This document shows, piece after piece, positions 6,945 through 13,562 of a stretch of 13,564 nt of DNA (position 1 is the first letter of the stretch; each line of letters starts with the position of its first letter). Position numbers and translations under genes: made by a program. Location of the stretch: assembly GCA_003511785.1 (NCBI GenBank), contig DOIS01000097.1, positions 533 through 14,096 of the forward strand. Direction: 5' to 3'. Source of the DNA: Paracoccaceae bacterium (GTDB taxonomy: Bacteria > Pseudomonadota > Alphaproteobacteria > Rhodobacterales > Rhodobacteraceae). The notes below the pieces were generated by a model. That model saw only the letters and a list, made by a program, of their open reading frames with translations, was not told where the DNA came from and searched no databases.

Positions 6945-9623
6945 GTGTCGCTGCTGAACCTCGTCGTCGCGGTCTGCCTGGCCTATGTGGCGGTGTTGTT
7001 CCTGGTGGCCTTCGCCGCCGACCGGCTGGCCGCGCGCGGCCGCGCCACCTGGCTGAAATCGCCGCTGGTCTATACCCTGTCGCTGTCGATCTACTGCACC
7101 GGCTGGACCTTCTACGGCGCGGTGGGCTATGCCGCGCGCTCGGGGCTGGAATTCGTCACCATCTATCTCGGGCCGACCCTGGTGATGGTGGGCTGGTGGT
7201 GGGGTCTGCGCAAGCTGGTGCGCATCGGGCGGTCGCAGCGCATCACCTCGATCGCCGACCTGATCTCGTCGCGCTATGGCAAGTCGAACCTGCTGGCCAT
7301 CGGGGTGACGATCCTCTGCGTGATCTCGATCACGCCCTATATCTCGCTGCAATTGCAGTCGATCACGTTGTCCTTCTCGGCGCTGGCCGATTTCGACCCG
7401 GAGAGCCAATACTCCGAGGGCGGGGTGGTGTTCTGGATGACCGCGGGGCTGGCGGTCTTCGCCATTCTCTTCGGCACCCGCAACCTCGACGCCAACGAGC
7501 GCCACCACGGCGTGGTGACCGCCATCGCGCTGGAGGCGGTCATCAAGCTGCTGGCGCTGCTGGCGGTGGGCGTCTTCGTGGTCTGGTCGCTCTCGGGCGG
7601 GGTCGAGGAGACGTTGGCGCGGATCGACGCCTCGCCCATCGGCACCTGGCAGGTCGATGGCGGGCGCTGGGCCTCGATCACCTTCCTCGCGGCGGCGGCC
7701 TTCGTCTGCCTGCCGCGCATGTTTCAGGTGATGGTGGTCGAGAACGACGACGAGCGCCACCTGCGCACCGCCGCCTGGGCGTTCCCGCTCTACCTGCTCT
7801 TGATCTCGCTTTTCGTGCTGCCGATCGCGGCGGTGGGGCTGGACCTGATGCCCGCGGGCACCAATCCCGACCAGTTCGTGCTGACCCTGCCGCTGTCGCA
7901 GGATCGCCCGATGCTGGCGCTTTTGTCCTTCCTGGGCGGGTTCTCCTCGGCCACGTCGATGGTGATCGTGGCGGCAATGGCGCTCTCCACGATGGTGTCG
8001 AACCACATCGTCATGCCGGTCTGGCTCTTGTTCAAGGGGTCGGGCGCCTCGGTCTCGGGCGATGTGCGCCACGTGGTGCTGATGGCGCGGCGGGTCAGCA
8101 TCGGCGGGATCATGGCGCTGGGCTATGCCTATTACCAGCTCTCGGGCGGGGGCGCGGCGCTGGCCTCGATCGGGCTCATTGCCTTTGCCGGGATCGCGCA
8201 GATCCTGCCCGCGCTGGTGGGCGGGCTGTTCTGGCGCGGGGCCACCCGGCTGGGCACGCTGGCGGGGCTCAGCGTGGGCTTCGCGCTGTGGCTCTGGACC
8301 TCGTTCCTGCCGGGGCTGGGCGGCGGGCTGATCCCCGAGGAGGTGATGCTGCACGGGCCTCTGGGCCTGGCCTGGCTGCGGCCCGAGGCGCTCTTCGGCA
8401 TCACCGGCCTGCCGCCCATCGTGCACAGCACGCTCTGGAGCCTGAGCCTGAACGCGGCCGCCTTCTGCATCGTGTCGCTGTTCACCTTTCCCACACCGAT
8501 GGAGCGGCTTCAGGGCGCGCAGTTCGTCAATGTCTTCGACCATTCCGCCGGGCCCAGCGGCTGGACCGGGTCTGTCGCCAAGAGCGAGGATCTGATGATC
8601 ATGTCGCAGCGTATCCTCGGCGCGCGCGAGGCCCGCAGTCTCTTTGCCCAGGCCGCCGCCGAGCAGGAGCTGCCCGGGCAGTTGCCCGAGCCCACGCCCG
8701 GTTTCGTCGAGCGGCTGGAACGGGTGCTGTCGGGGTCGGTGGGGGCGGCGGCGGCGCACGCCATGGTGGGCCAGATCGTCGGCGGCTCGGCGGTCTCGGT
8801 CGAGGACCTTCTCGCCGTCGCGGACGAGACCGCGCAGATGCTGGAACATTCCAGCCAGCTCGAGGCGAAATCCGCCGAGCTGTCGCGCACCGCCCGCCAG
8901 TTGCGCGAGGCCAATGAGAAGCTGACCCAGATCTCGCTCCAGAAGGACGCATTTCTCTCCCAGGTCAGCCACGAATTGCGCACGCCGATGACCTCGGTGC
9001 GGGCCTTCTCCGAGATCCTGCGTGACACCGAGGGGCTGGGGGCGGAGGAGCAGAAACGCTATGCCACCATCATCCACGACGAGGCGCTGCGGCTCACGCG
9101 GCTTCTGGACGACCTGCTGGATCTCAGCGTGCTGGAAAGCGGGGCGGTCAGCCTGAACATGCGCGAGGGTAGCCTCGCGGACGTGCTGGACCGGGCGGTG
9201 GCGGTGGCGGGCGCCGGGTTCGACGCACCGCTGTCGGTGAACCGGGACCGCGCGGTGGAGGCGATCGCGCTGCATACCGACCTGGACCGGCTGGCGCAGG
9301 TCTTCATCAACCTGATCGCCAACGCGCAGAAATACTGCGACGCCGAGGCGCCGGCGCTCGACATCCTCGCCCGGGTGCGGGCGGACCGGCTCGAGGTGGA
9401 CTTCATCGACAACGGCAGCGGCGTGCCCGCCGACGTGCAGGCCATCGTCTTCGAGAAGTTCTTTCGCGTCAGCGCCGAGAAGGCCGGCGGGGCCGGGCTG
9501 GGCCTGGCGATCTGCCGCGAGATCATGCAGCGGCTGGGCGGGGACATCTCCTATCTCGCGGATCACGGCGGCGGTGCCTTCCGTGTGAGCTTGCCGCTGG
9601 CGCAGCGGATGGCGGCCGAGTAG
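6945..9623 (+). CDS. SLC5 (sodium/solute symporter)-STAC-histidine kinase, CbrA/CrbS-like sensor
   Basis: An 892-residue hybrid of transporter and kinase. Residues ~1-500 form a many-helix SLC5/SSF domain (YTLSLSIYCTGWTFYGAVGYAARSG; TSIADLISSRYGKS near 102-116; ISITPYISLQLQSI near 127-140; repeated SATSMVIVAAMALSTMVSN). Residues ~580-630 (RLERVLSGSVGAAAAHAMVGQIVGG) resemble the STAC linker of CbrA-type proteins, followed by a coiled coil (SSQLEAKSAELSRTARQL). The catalytic part has H-box SHELRTP with His676, N-box NLIANAQKY (Asn789, Asn793), DNGSG at ~822, FEKFFR, and G2 box GAGLGLAI at ~849-856. No PAS or receiver domain is visible. In characterised relatives it senses carbon/nitrogen nutrients such as histidine or acetate. 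The GTG start at 6945 lacks a convincing ribosome-binding site, so it may depend on coupling to the preceding gene, 9 bases upstream. Partner: the receiver at 6271. Confidence 0.92.
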   Translation: MSLLNLVVAVCLAYVAVLFLVAFAADRLAARGRATWLKSPLVYTLSLSIYCTGWTFYGAVGYAARSGLEFVTIYLGPTLVMVGWWWGLRKLVRIGRSQRITSIADLISSRYGKSNLLAIGVTILCVISITPYISLQLQSITLSFSALADFDPESQYSEGGVVFWMTAGLAVFAILFGTRNLDANERHHGVVTAIALEAVIKLLALLAVGVFVVWSLSGGVEETLARIDASPIGTWQVDGGRWASITFLAAAAFVCLPRMFQVMVVENDDERHLRTAAWAFPLYLLLISLFVLPIAAVGLDLMPAGTNPDQFVLTLPLSQDRPMLALLSFLGGFSSATSMVIVAAMALSTMVSNHIVMPVWLLFKGSGASVSGDVRHVVLMARRVSIGGIMALGYAYYQLSGGGAALASIGLIAFAGIAQILPALVGGLFWRGATRLGTLAGLSVGFALWLWTSFLPGLGGGLIPEEVMLHGPLGLAWLRPEALFGITGLPPIVHSTLWSLSLNAAAFCIVSLFTFPTPMERLQGAQFVNVFDHSAGPSGWTGSVAKSEDLMIMSQRILGAREARSLFAQAAAEQELPGQLPEPTPGFVERLERVLSGSVGAAAAHAMVGQIVGGSAVSVEDLLAVADETAQMLEHSSQLEAKSAELSRTARQLREANEKLTQISLQKDAFLSQVSHELRTPMTSVRAFSEILRDTEGLGAEEQKRYATIIHDEALRLTRLLDDLLDLSVLESGAVSLNMREGSLADVLDRAVAVAGAGFDAPLSVNRDRAVEAIALHTDLDRLAQVFINLIANAQKYCDAEAPALDILARVRADRLEVDFIDNGSGVPADVQAIVFEKFFRVSAEKAGGAGLGLAICREIMQRLGGDISYLADHGGGAFRVSLPLAQRMAAE

Positions 9624-9705
9624 CCGCCTCGCCGGCCCGGGGTAAGACAATCGTAACCATCGCCGCGTAGAGCTTGGGGGACGGACCTGGCCGGGGGCGG
9701 AGGTG

Positions 9706-10821
9706 ATGACGGCGACCAACACGGTATTGCAGGCCAAGCTGGCCAGCGCGCGCGGCGAGGGCGCGGCGGAGCAGGGGCGGGGCGCGCTCTGGGCGCTGCG
9801 CCGGGCGCTGGCCAAGGCGGCGGACGAGGTTGCCGACCTGGCCCTGGCGGTGATCGGCGCGACCCAGGACCGCATCGCGCGCGACAGCCTGGCCGAGCGG
9901 GTGGGCACCGAGGCGCTGCCGCTTTTGCTGGAGGGGCCGGAGGGGCGGCGCGGCGCGCTCTGGCTGGACCGGGCGGCGGTGGCGGCGCTGGTCGAGCATC
10001 AGACCACCGGGCGCATCGGTGCCGGCCCGACCGGCGAGACGCGCGCCTTCACCGCGACGGATGCCGCGCTGGTGGCGCCGCTGGTCGATGCCGGGCTGGC
10101 GCTGGCCGGCGATCTCGTCGAACGCGCGGCGGATCGCGACTGCCTGGGCGGCTTCCGGTTCGGCGCATGGGCCGAGAACGCCGCCGCGCTGGTGCTCGCG
10201 GTAGAGGCCGACCGGCTGCGGCTGTTCGAGCTGACGTTGGATTTCCAGGCCGGTGCGGCGCAGGGGAAGATCTGTTTCGCGCTGCCCGAAGCGGCGCCGA
10301 AATCGCCGCCCGCGCCGGATCGCCCGGCGCCGCGCCGGACCCTGTCGGAACGGGCCTATGACAGCTTGCGGGCCGATCTCACCGCGGTGATCTGCCGGTT
10401 GCGCCTGCCGCTGAGCGCGCTGGCCGAGTTGCAGCCCGGCGACATGCTCGCCCTGAAGGATGAGCGGCTGGACGCGACCGAGCTCCTGACCATCTCGGGG
10501 CTCTGCGCCGCCACCGGGGAGCTGGGGCAGTCGGGCGGCTTCCGGGCCCTGCGCCTGTCCGGGGACAGCCCGCGCAGGGTGGCGCCGAAACCGGCCCCGG
10601 GCTTCGACGAGACGCGGCCAGTGCGCAAGGCGCCCGCGCCGGAGGAGGAGGAGGCGCCTGTCCCCGCCACCCTGGCCGACGTGGACGAGTTGCAACTGGA
10701 GACCATGCCGCCGGAACAGGCGGCGCAGGAGATCTCGGATCTGGCGGGGCTGTCGCTCGACGACGATCCCTGGCCCGGCCCCGAGGGCGCGGAGTCCGAC
10801 CCGCCGGAGGCGCCTGGGTGA
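9706..10821 (+). CDS. FliM/FliN-like protein with C-terminal SpoA domain, outside a flagellar locus
   Basis: A protein of about 371 residues. The region 222-286 (DLTAVICRLRLPLSALAEL, QPGDMLAL, then a short beta-rich stretch ending GGFRALRLSG) fits the SpoA fold shared by FliM, FliN and type III secretion C-ring proteins: a hydrophobic strand, L-x-L-x-x-GD, and a final G-x-x-x-x-x-I/L strand. Residues ~80-195 look like the FliM middle domain (ALWLDRAAVAALVEHQTTG; ATDAALVAPLVDAGLALAGDL). A Pro/Ala-rich linker (~196-212) separates them. Residues 287-371 are acidic, Pro-rich and probably disordered. The N-terminal CheY-binding motif of classical FliM is not apparent. GTG at 9703 and ATG at 9706 are adjacent candidate starts; the GGAGG overlaps both closely, so the start is uncertain. 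It lies 82 bases after the kinase on the same strand. Function outside the motor is unknown. Confidence 0.75.
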   Translation: MTATNTVLQAKLASARGEGAAEQGRGALWALRRALAKAADEVADLALAVIGATQDRIARDSLAERVGTEALPLLLEGPEGRRGALWLDRAAVAALVEHQTTGRIGAGPTGETRAFTATDAALVAPLVDAGLALAGDLVERAADRDCLGGFRFGAWAENAAALVLAVEADRLRLFELTLDFQAGAAQGKICFALPEAAPKSPPAPDRPAPRRTLSERAYDSLRADLTAVICRLRLPLSALAELQPGDMLALKDERLDATELLTISGLCAATGELGQSGGFRALRLSGDSPRRVAPKPAPGFDETRPVRKAPAPEEEEAPVPATLADVDELQLETMPPEQAAQEISDLAGLSLDDDPWPGPEGAESDPPEAPG

Positions 10822-10908
10822 AAGCGCATTGGTTGATAGCGTAGGGGCGTCGCGCGAATCCGGTCCGTCAAGGGTGCCGGGGCGGGAGGTCGCGGGTCCG
10901 GTCTTTGG

Positions 10909-10937
10909 CCGGAGGCCGATTGCGTTCGGCCTGCCGG
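10909..10937. other. Stem-loop in the convergent gap
   Basis: Arms AGGCCGA (10913-10919) and TCGGCCT (10926-10932) pair perfectly around a 6-base loop. CCGG at 10909-10912 can pair with CCGG at 10934-10937 past one bulged G, giving an 11-bp stem. It sits about 90 bases after the FliM-like stop. There is no T-run on either side. It is a candidate transcript-end structure only. Confidence 0.4.
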
Positions 10938-11046
10938 TGTGCAGGGCCGGACCGGCGCGGGGCCGGCCTGCCGGGGTGCTACCCGCCGTTCCAACCGCAT
11001 GGCGGGAGGGGGGGCGTCGGCTGCCGATCTACCCTGTAGAGCGCCC

Positions 11047-11083
11047 CCGCGCACGGCCCGCCGTGGGCGGCCCGGGTGCGCGG
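11047..11083 (-). terminator. Possible terminator hairpin of the sulfur operon
   Basis: Arms CCGCGCAC (11047-11054) and GTGCGCGG (11076-11083) are perfect inverted repeats. The 21-base interior can itself fold through CCGCC/GGCGG. It lies about 30 bases past the DUF442 stop in the direction of transcription. No T-run follows on the minus strand, so this may only slow polymerase or protect the mRNA end. Confidence 0.3.
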
Positions 11084-11111
11084 AGCGGGACGGCCCCCGG
11101 GTGTGGCGGGG

Positions 11112-11552
11112 TCAGCCGTCCTGCCCGGAGCGGGTGCCGATCTGCTCCAGCGCCGGGCGCAAGCCGCCCAGGTCGTAGCCGGCCTGGGCCGCGTCGCCAA
11201 GAATGGCGTCGGCAGGGCGGTGGGCGGCTTCGCCCAAGGCCCAGGCTACCGAGCTGCGCGTGCCGGAGGCGCAATAGGCCAGCACCGGTCCCTCGGCCCC
11301 TTCGATCAGCGCGCGCTGGCGCGCCACGTTCTCGGGGGTCATGGTCTGGTTGGTCAGCGGCAGCGCCTCGAAGGCCAGCCCGGCCGCCCGGGCCGCGGCG
11401 CCGATCGCCTCGGCCTGGTGCGAGGGGGGCACCTCGGCATCGGGGCGGTTGCAGATGATCGTCGTGATGCCCGCGGCGCGCGCGGCCTCGACATCCTCGA
11501 CCGCGATCTGCGGCGAGACGAAGTAGCGGGGGGAAAGGCGTCTGAGATCCAT
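11112..11552 (-). CDS. DUF442/TIGR01244-type phosphatase- or sulfurtransferase-like protein
   Basis: A 146-residue soluble protein. The N-terminus (LSPRYFVSPQIAVEDVEAARAAGITTIICNRPDAE) is characteristic of the TIGR01244/DUF442 family, and the active-site loop YCASGTRSS has the Cys-x5-Arg arrangement (Cys94, Arg99) shared with dual-specificity phosphatases and used in a rhodanese-like way in this family. In many rhizobia and plant-associated bacteria this domain is fused to the N-terminus of Blh, in front of a persulfide dioxygenase; here it is a separate gene at the end of the same operon. Its probable role is handling persulfide or thiosulfate sulfur, but a true substrate is not established. 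The start at 11552 has AAGGA upstream and follows the previous gene by 9 bases. Confidence 0.88.
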   Translation of the reverse strand: MDLRRLSPRYFVSPQIAVEDVEAARAAGITTIICNRPDAEVPPSHQAEAIGAAARAAGLAFEALPLTNQTMTPENVARQRALIEGAEGPVLAYCASGTRSSVAWALGEAAHRPADAILGDAAQAGYDLGGLRPALEQIGTRSGQDG

Positions 11553-11561
11553 CTATCGTCC

Positions 11562-11996
11562 TTATGTCGCTGCGGCGGCCCTGTCCAGTTGCACGCCCAC
11601 CCAGGGCGCGGCGAGCATCCCGACCAGCATCGCGGCGAAGAAGACCAGCCCGCCGATACCGCCATAGCTGAGCGAGGCCAGCGCCGGTCCCGGGCAGAGC
11701 CCGGCCAGGCCCCAACCCATGCCGAAGATCACCGAGCCGATGACCAGGCGGTGGTCGATCTGCGGCGCTGGCGGGGCGGGAAAGCTGCCCCCGGAGAGTG
11801 GCGCCGCCTGGCGCCGCATCAGCCGCCAGGCGATGAACATCGGCACGATGGCCCCGCCCATCACGAAGGCCAGCGTCGGGTCCCAGTTGCCGAACACGTC
11901 GAGCCAGCCCTGAACCTTGGTGGTGTCGGTCATGCCCGAAACGAACAGCCCCGCACCGAACAGCGCCCCGGCCAGGGCGGACAGAATCAACCGCAT
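11562..11996 (-). CDS. Half-size YeeE/YedE-family sulfur transporter, second subunit (CPGP type)
   Basis: A 144-residue membrane protein with about four hydrophobic segments (residues ~2-22, 43-60, 84-106, 112-133). The conserved WGLAGLCPGPALASL near residues 95-108 carries Cys101, corresponding to the second half of YeeE/YedE-type transporters, which move thiosulfate or other small sulfur species through a pore lined with cysteines. N-terminal GAGLFVSGMTDTTKVQGWLDVFG is also a family hallmark. The ATG at 11996 shares its A with the TGA stop of the preceding half-transporter (TGATG), so the two are translationally coupled and expected in about equal amounts. The longer open frame upstream to 12407 is in another frame of the preceding gene and is not used. 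Confidence 0.9.
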   Translation of the reverse strand: MRLILSALAGALFGAGLFVSGMTDTTKVQGWLDVFGNWDPTLAFVMGGAIVPMFIAWRLMRRQAAPLSGGSFPAPPAPQIDHRLVIGSVIFGMGWGLAGLCPGPALASLSYGGIGGLVFFAAMLVGMLAAPWVGVQLDRAAAAT

Positions 11997-12427
11997 CAGA
12001 TCACCCCCCACACATGGCGGAACAGCGCGATGGTCAGACCGCCCGCCAGGATATAGAACACCGTCGCCACGATCCCGCGCATCGACAGCCGAGAGATGCC
12101 GCAGACCCCGTGCCCCGAGGTGCAGCCATTGGCCAGGCGCGAGCCGATGCCGACCAGGAGCCCGGCGGCGACGATTACCGCCCAGTTGTCGGTCAGCTTG
12201 GTGTCGATCGTCATATCGTAGAGCGGCATGAGGATCACCGGGGTGAGCACCACCGCCAGGATGAACACCGCCCGCTCGGCCCAGTTCGACCGGCCCGAGC
12301 CGTCCACCAGACCGCCGAGGAGACCGCTGGCCCCCATGACGCGCCCGTTGCCCAGCAGGAACACTGCCCCGCCCAGCCCGATCAGCCCACCGCCGACCAG
12401 GCCCCAAATCCAGTCCTGTTCCATCAT
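11996..12427 (-). CDS. Half-size YeeE/YedE-family sulfur transporter, first subunit (GCTSGHG type)
   Basis: A 143-residue membrane protein with about four hydrophobic segments. The signature LANGCTSGHGVCGISRLSMRG at about 98-118 has Cys102 and Cys109 and is the hallmark of the first half of YeeE/YedE-type proteins. With the coupled downstream gene it should assemble a full transporter equivalent to a single-chain YedE; the same two-gene form is known as PmpA/PmpB and in bigR operons. In this context it probably moves sulfite, thiosulfate or another product or substrate of persulfide oxidation; direction and substrate are inference. The gene begins with two consecutive ATG codons (12427 and 12424), with AAGGA upstream fitting either. 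It follows the dioxygenase gene by 33 bases. Confidence 0.9.
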   Translation of the reverse strand: MMEQDWIWGLVGGGLIGLGGAVFLLGNGRVMGASGLLGGLVDGSGRSNWAERAVFILAVVLTPVILMPLYDMTIDTKLTDNWAVIVAAGLLVGIGSRLANGCTSGHGVCGISRLSMRGIVATVFYILAGGLTIALFRHVWGVI

Positions 12428-12460
12428 TCGTGTCCTTGTTCGCGCGTTTCGGCTTTCCGG

Positions 12461-13324
12461 TCAGATCTTGTTGACCGGGAGCTTGAGGAAGACATCGCCC
12501 TGTGCGTCCGGCGGCGGCATCTGGCCCGCGCGCATGTTGACCTGGAGCGAGGGCAGGATCAGCCGCGGCATCCCCAGCGTCGCGTCGCGTTCATCGCGCA
12601 TCTTGACGAATTCCTCGATGCTGCGGCCCTTGCCGATATGGATGTTGAGCGCCTTCTGCTCGCCCACGGTGGTCTCCCAGGCATAGTCGTCGCGGCCCGG
12701 TGCCTTGTAGTCGTGGCCCACGAAGATGCGGGTCTCGTCGGGCAGGGTGAGGATCTTCCGGATCGACTCGAACAGCGTCTTGGACGACCCGCCGGGGAAG
12801 TCGCAGCGCGCGGTGCCGAAATCGGGCATGAACAGCGTGTCGCCCACGAAGGCCGCGTCGCCGATCACATAGGTCAGGCAGGCGGGCGTGTGGCCGGGCG
12901 TGTGCAGCACCTCGCCGCGCATCTGCCCGATGTGGAAGCTGTCGCCCTCCTTGAACAGCGCGTCGAACTGGCTGCCGTCGCGCTGGAACTCGGTGCCTTC
13001 GTTGAAGACCTTGCCGAAGGTGTCCTGGACCACGGTGATGCGGTCGCCGATGCCGATCTTGCCGCCGGTCTTCTGCTGGATGTAGGGCGCGGCCGAGAGG
13101 TGGTCGGCATGAACGTGGGTTTCGAGAATCCACTCGACGGTCAGACCCTCCTGATTCACGTAGTCGATGATCGCATCGGCCGAGCGGGTGTCGGTGCGGC
13201 CCGAGGCGTGGTCGAAGTCCAGCACGCTGTCCACGATGGCGCAGGACGTGCCGTTGGGGTCGCGCACGACATAGCTGACGGTGAAGGTCGCTTCGTCGAA
13301 AAAGGCTTTGACATCGGGGGTCAT
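12461..13324 (-). CDS. Persulfide dioxygenase-like metallo-beta-lactamase-fold protein (Blh/ETHE1 type)
   Basis: A 287-residue soluble protein. Metal-site motifs are intact: THVHADH (His70, His72, Asp74, His75), His145 in HTPGH, Asp162 in GDTLF and His204 in FVGHDY. The string LFMPDFGTARCDFPGG after Asp162 is typical of persulfide dioxygenases, which oxidise glutathione persulfide to sulfite with one Fe(II). The C-terminal segment (EFVKMRDERDATLGMPRLILPSLQVNMRAGQ) is typical of the Blh branch, which is longer than ETHE1 (about 250 residues). The start at 13324 is set by GGAGA upstream and by MTPDVKAFFDEATFTVSYVV matching family N-termini. The frame stays open upstream to the window edge, but that part reads through the promoter and is not supported. 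First gene of a sulfide-detoxification operon with two half-transporters and a DUF442 protein. Confidence 0.93.
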   Translation of the reverse strand: MTPDVKAFFDEATFTVSYVVRDPNGTSCAIVDSVLDFDHASGRTDTRSADAIIDYVNQEGLTVEWILETHVHADHLSAAPYIQQKTGGKIGIGDRITVVQDTFGKVFNEGTEFQRDGSQFDALFKEGDSFHIGQMRGEVLHTPGHTPACLTYVIGDAAFVGDTLFMPDFGTARCDFPGGSSKTLFESIRKILTLPDETRIFVGHDYKAPGRDDYAWETTVGEQKALNIHIGKGRSIEEFVKMRDERDATLGMPRLILPSLQVNMRAGQMPPPDAQGDVFLKLPVNKI

Positions 13325-13351
13325 GGTGTGTCTCCGTTCGGTTTCGGCCAA

Positions 13352-13373
13352 CATATATACTTTAATGAATATG
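13352..13373. promoter_or_regulatory. AT-rich imperfect palindrome overlapping the promoter, candidate ArsR-family (BigR/SqrR-like) operator
   Basis: The 22-bp segment starts CATAT and ends ATATG, with a partly symmetric AT-rich centre. It covers the -10 hexamer and spacer. BigR and SqrR, persulfide-responsive ArsR-family repressors, control the same gene set in other alphaproteobacteria and bind AT-rich palindromes at the promoter; on the minus strand ATTC-N8-ATAT is a two-mismatch version of the ATTC-N8-GAAT pattern described for SqrR. No repressor gene is visible in the window. Confidence 0.4.
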
Positions 13374-13379
13374 AAGCAA
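13352..13379 (-). promoter_or_regulatory. Predicted promoter of the sulfur operon
   Basis: On the minus strand TTGCTT (complement of 13374-13379) and TATATG (complement of 13352-13357) are separated by 16 bp. Initiation is expected near 13345, about 20 bases before the start codon at 13324. This is by far the most AT-rich stretch of the right half of the window. Spacing is slightly short, so activation or a neighbouring hexamer is possible. Confidence 0.5.
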
Positions 13380-13405
13380 GTCGTGCGTGAGTTTTTTTCC
13401 GGCTG

Positions 13406-13419
13406 TTGATCTGGGTCAA
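13406..13419. promoter_or_regulatory. FNR/FnrL-type box (TTGAT-N4-GTCAA)
   Basis: TTGATCTGGGTCAA matches the FNR/CRP-family consensus TTGAT-N4-ATCAA with one change. Its centre is about 67 bp upstream of the predicted start of the sulfur operon, a class I activator-like distance. It could instead serve a rightward gene beyond the window end. This suggests control by oxygen level or by a nitric-oxide-sensing Dnr-type regulator. Confidence 0.6.
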
Positions 13420-13490
13420 GGACATTTGCCGGACCGGATGCGACACATAATTCAGCACGCGGCCGGAGGGTGAGCAAATTCGCGCGAAAC

Positions 13491-13562
13491 GCCTGCGCAG
13501 CGCCGCGCGCGTGCGCAGCGCCGGGCGCCTGCGCAGCGCCGCGCGCCTGCGCAGCGCCGCGA
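13491..13562. repeat. 18-bp GC-rich tandem repeat, four copies, possibly continuing past the window
   Basis: Units at 13491-13508, 13509-13526, 13527-13544 and 13545-13562 follow the pattern GCCTGCGCAGCGCCGCGC with one or two changes in units 2 and 4. Each unit contains the palindrome TGCGCA. The period is a multiple of three, so all frames can stay open: plus strand reads Ala-Cys-Ala-Ala-Pro-Arg, minus strand Arg-Gly-Ala-Ala-Gln-Ala. Spacers are absent and units are short, so this is a minisatellite rather than CRISPR. Whether it is coding cannot be decided here. Confidence 0.9.

Larger units (their letters stand above)
10822..11111. other. Convergent intergenic gap, about 290 bp, no supported gene
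   Basis: The stretch lies between the convergent FliM-like and DUF442 genes. Open frames cross it on both strands, but they have no ribosome-binding sites, their translations are Arg/Pro/Gly-rich low-complexity, and they extend into real genes in other frames. GCCGG words recur densely between 10895 and 10985. Two hairpins are listed separately. No T-run typical of a rho-independent terminator was found, so termination of the two converging transcripts is probably hairpin- or Rho-assisted. Confidence 0.6.

Noticed and set aside
6180..9908. Very long minus-strand open frame opposite the receiver, small protein and kinase (1242 codons)
   Set aside because: Low-complexity Arg/Gln/His/Pro composition and no domains; it mirrors the codon bias of the real plus-strand genes.
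10829..11458. Plus-strand open frame crossing the convergent gap
   Set aside because: No ribosome-binding site, Arg/Pro/Gly low complexity, and it overlaps the DUF442 gene in antisense.
12014..13390. Plus-strand open frame opposite the dioxygenase and first half-transporter
   Set aside because: Antisense to strongly recognised genes and runs through their promoter; composition is a GC shadow.
13391..13398. Run of seven T as a rho-independent terminator
   Set aside because: No stable stem-loop precedes the T-run on the plus strand, and the minus strand is a promoter upstream region.
13325..13477. N-terminal extension of the dioxygenase to an upstream TTG
   Set aside because: The frame is open, but it crosses the AT-rich promoter and FNR-type box, lacks a ribosome-binding site and does not match family N-termini; ATG at 13324 has GGAGA upstream.
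13491..13562. CRISPR array
   Set aside because: Units are 18 bp and directly adjacent with no variable spacers.
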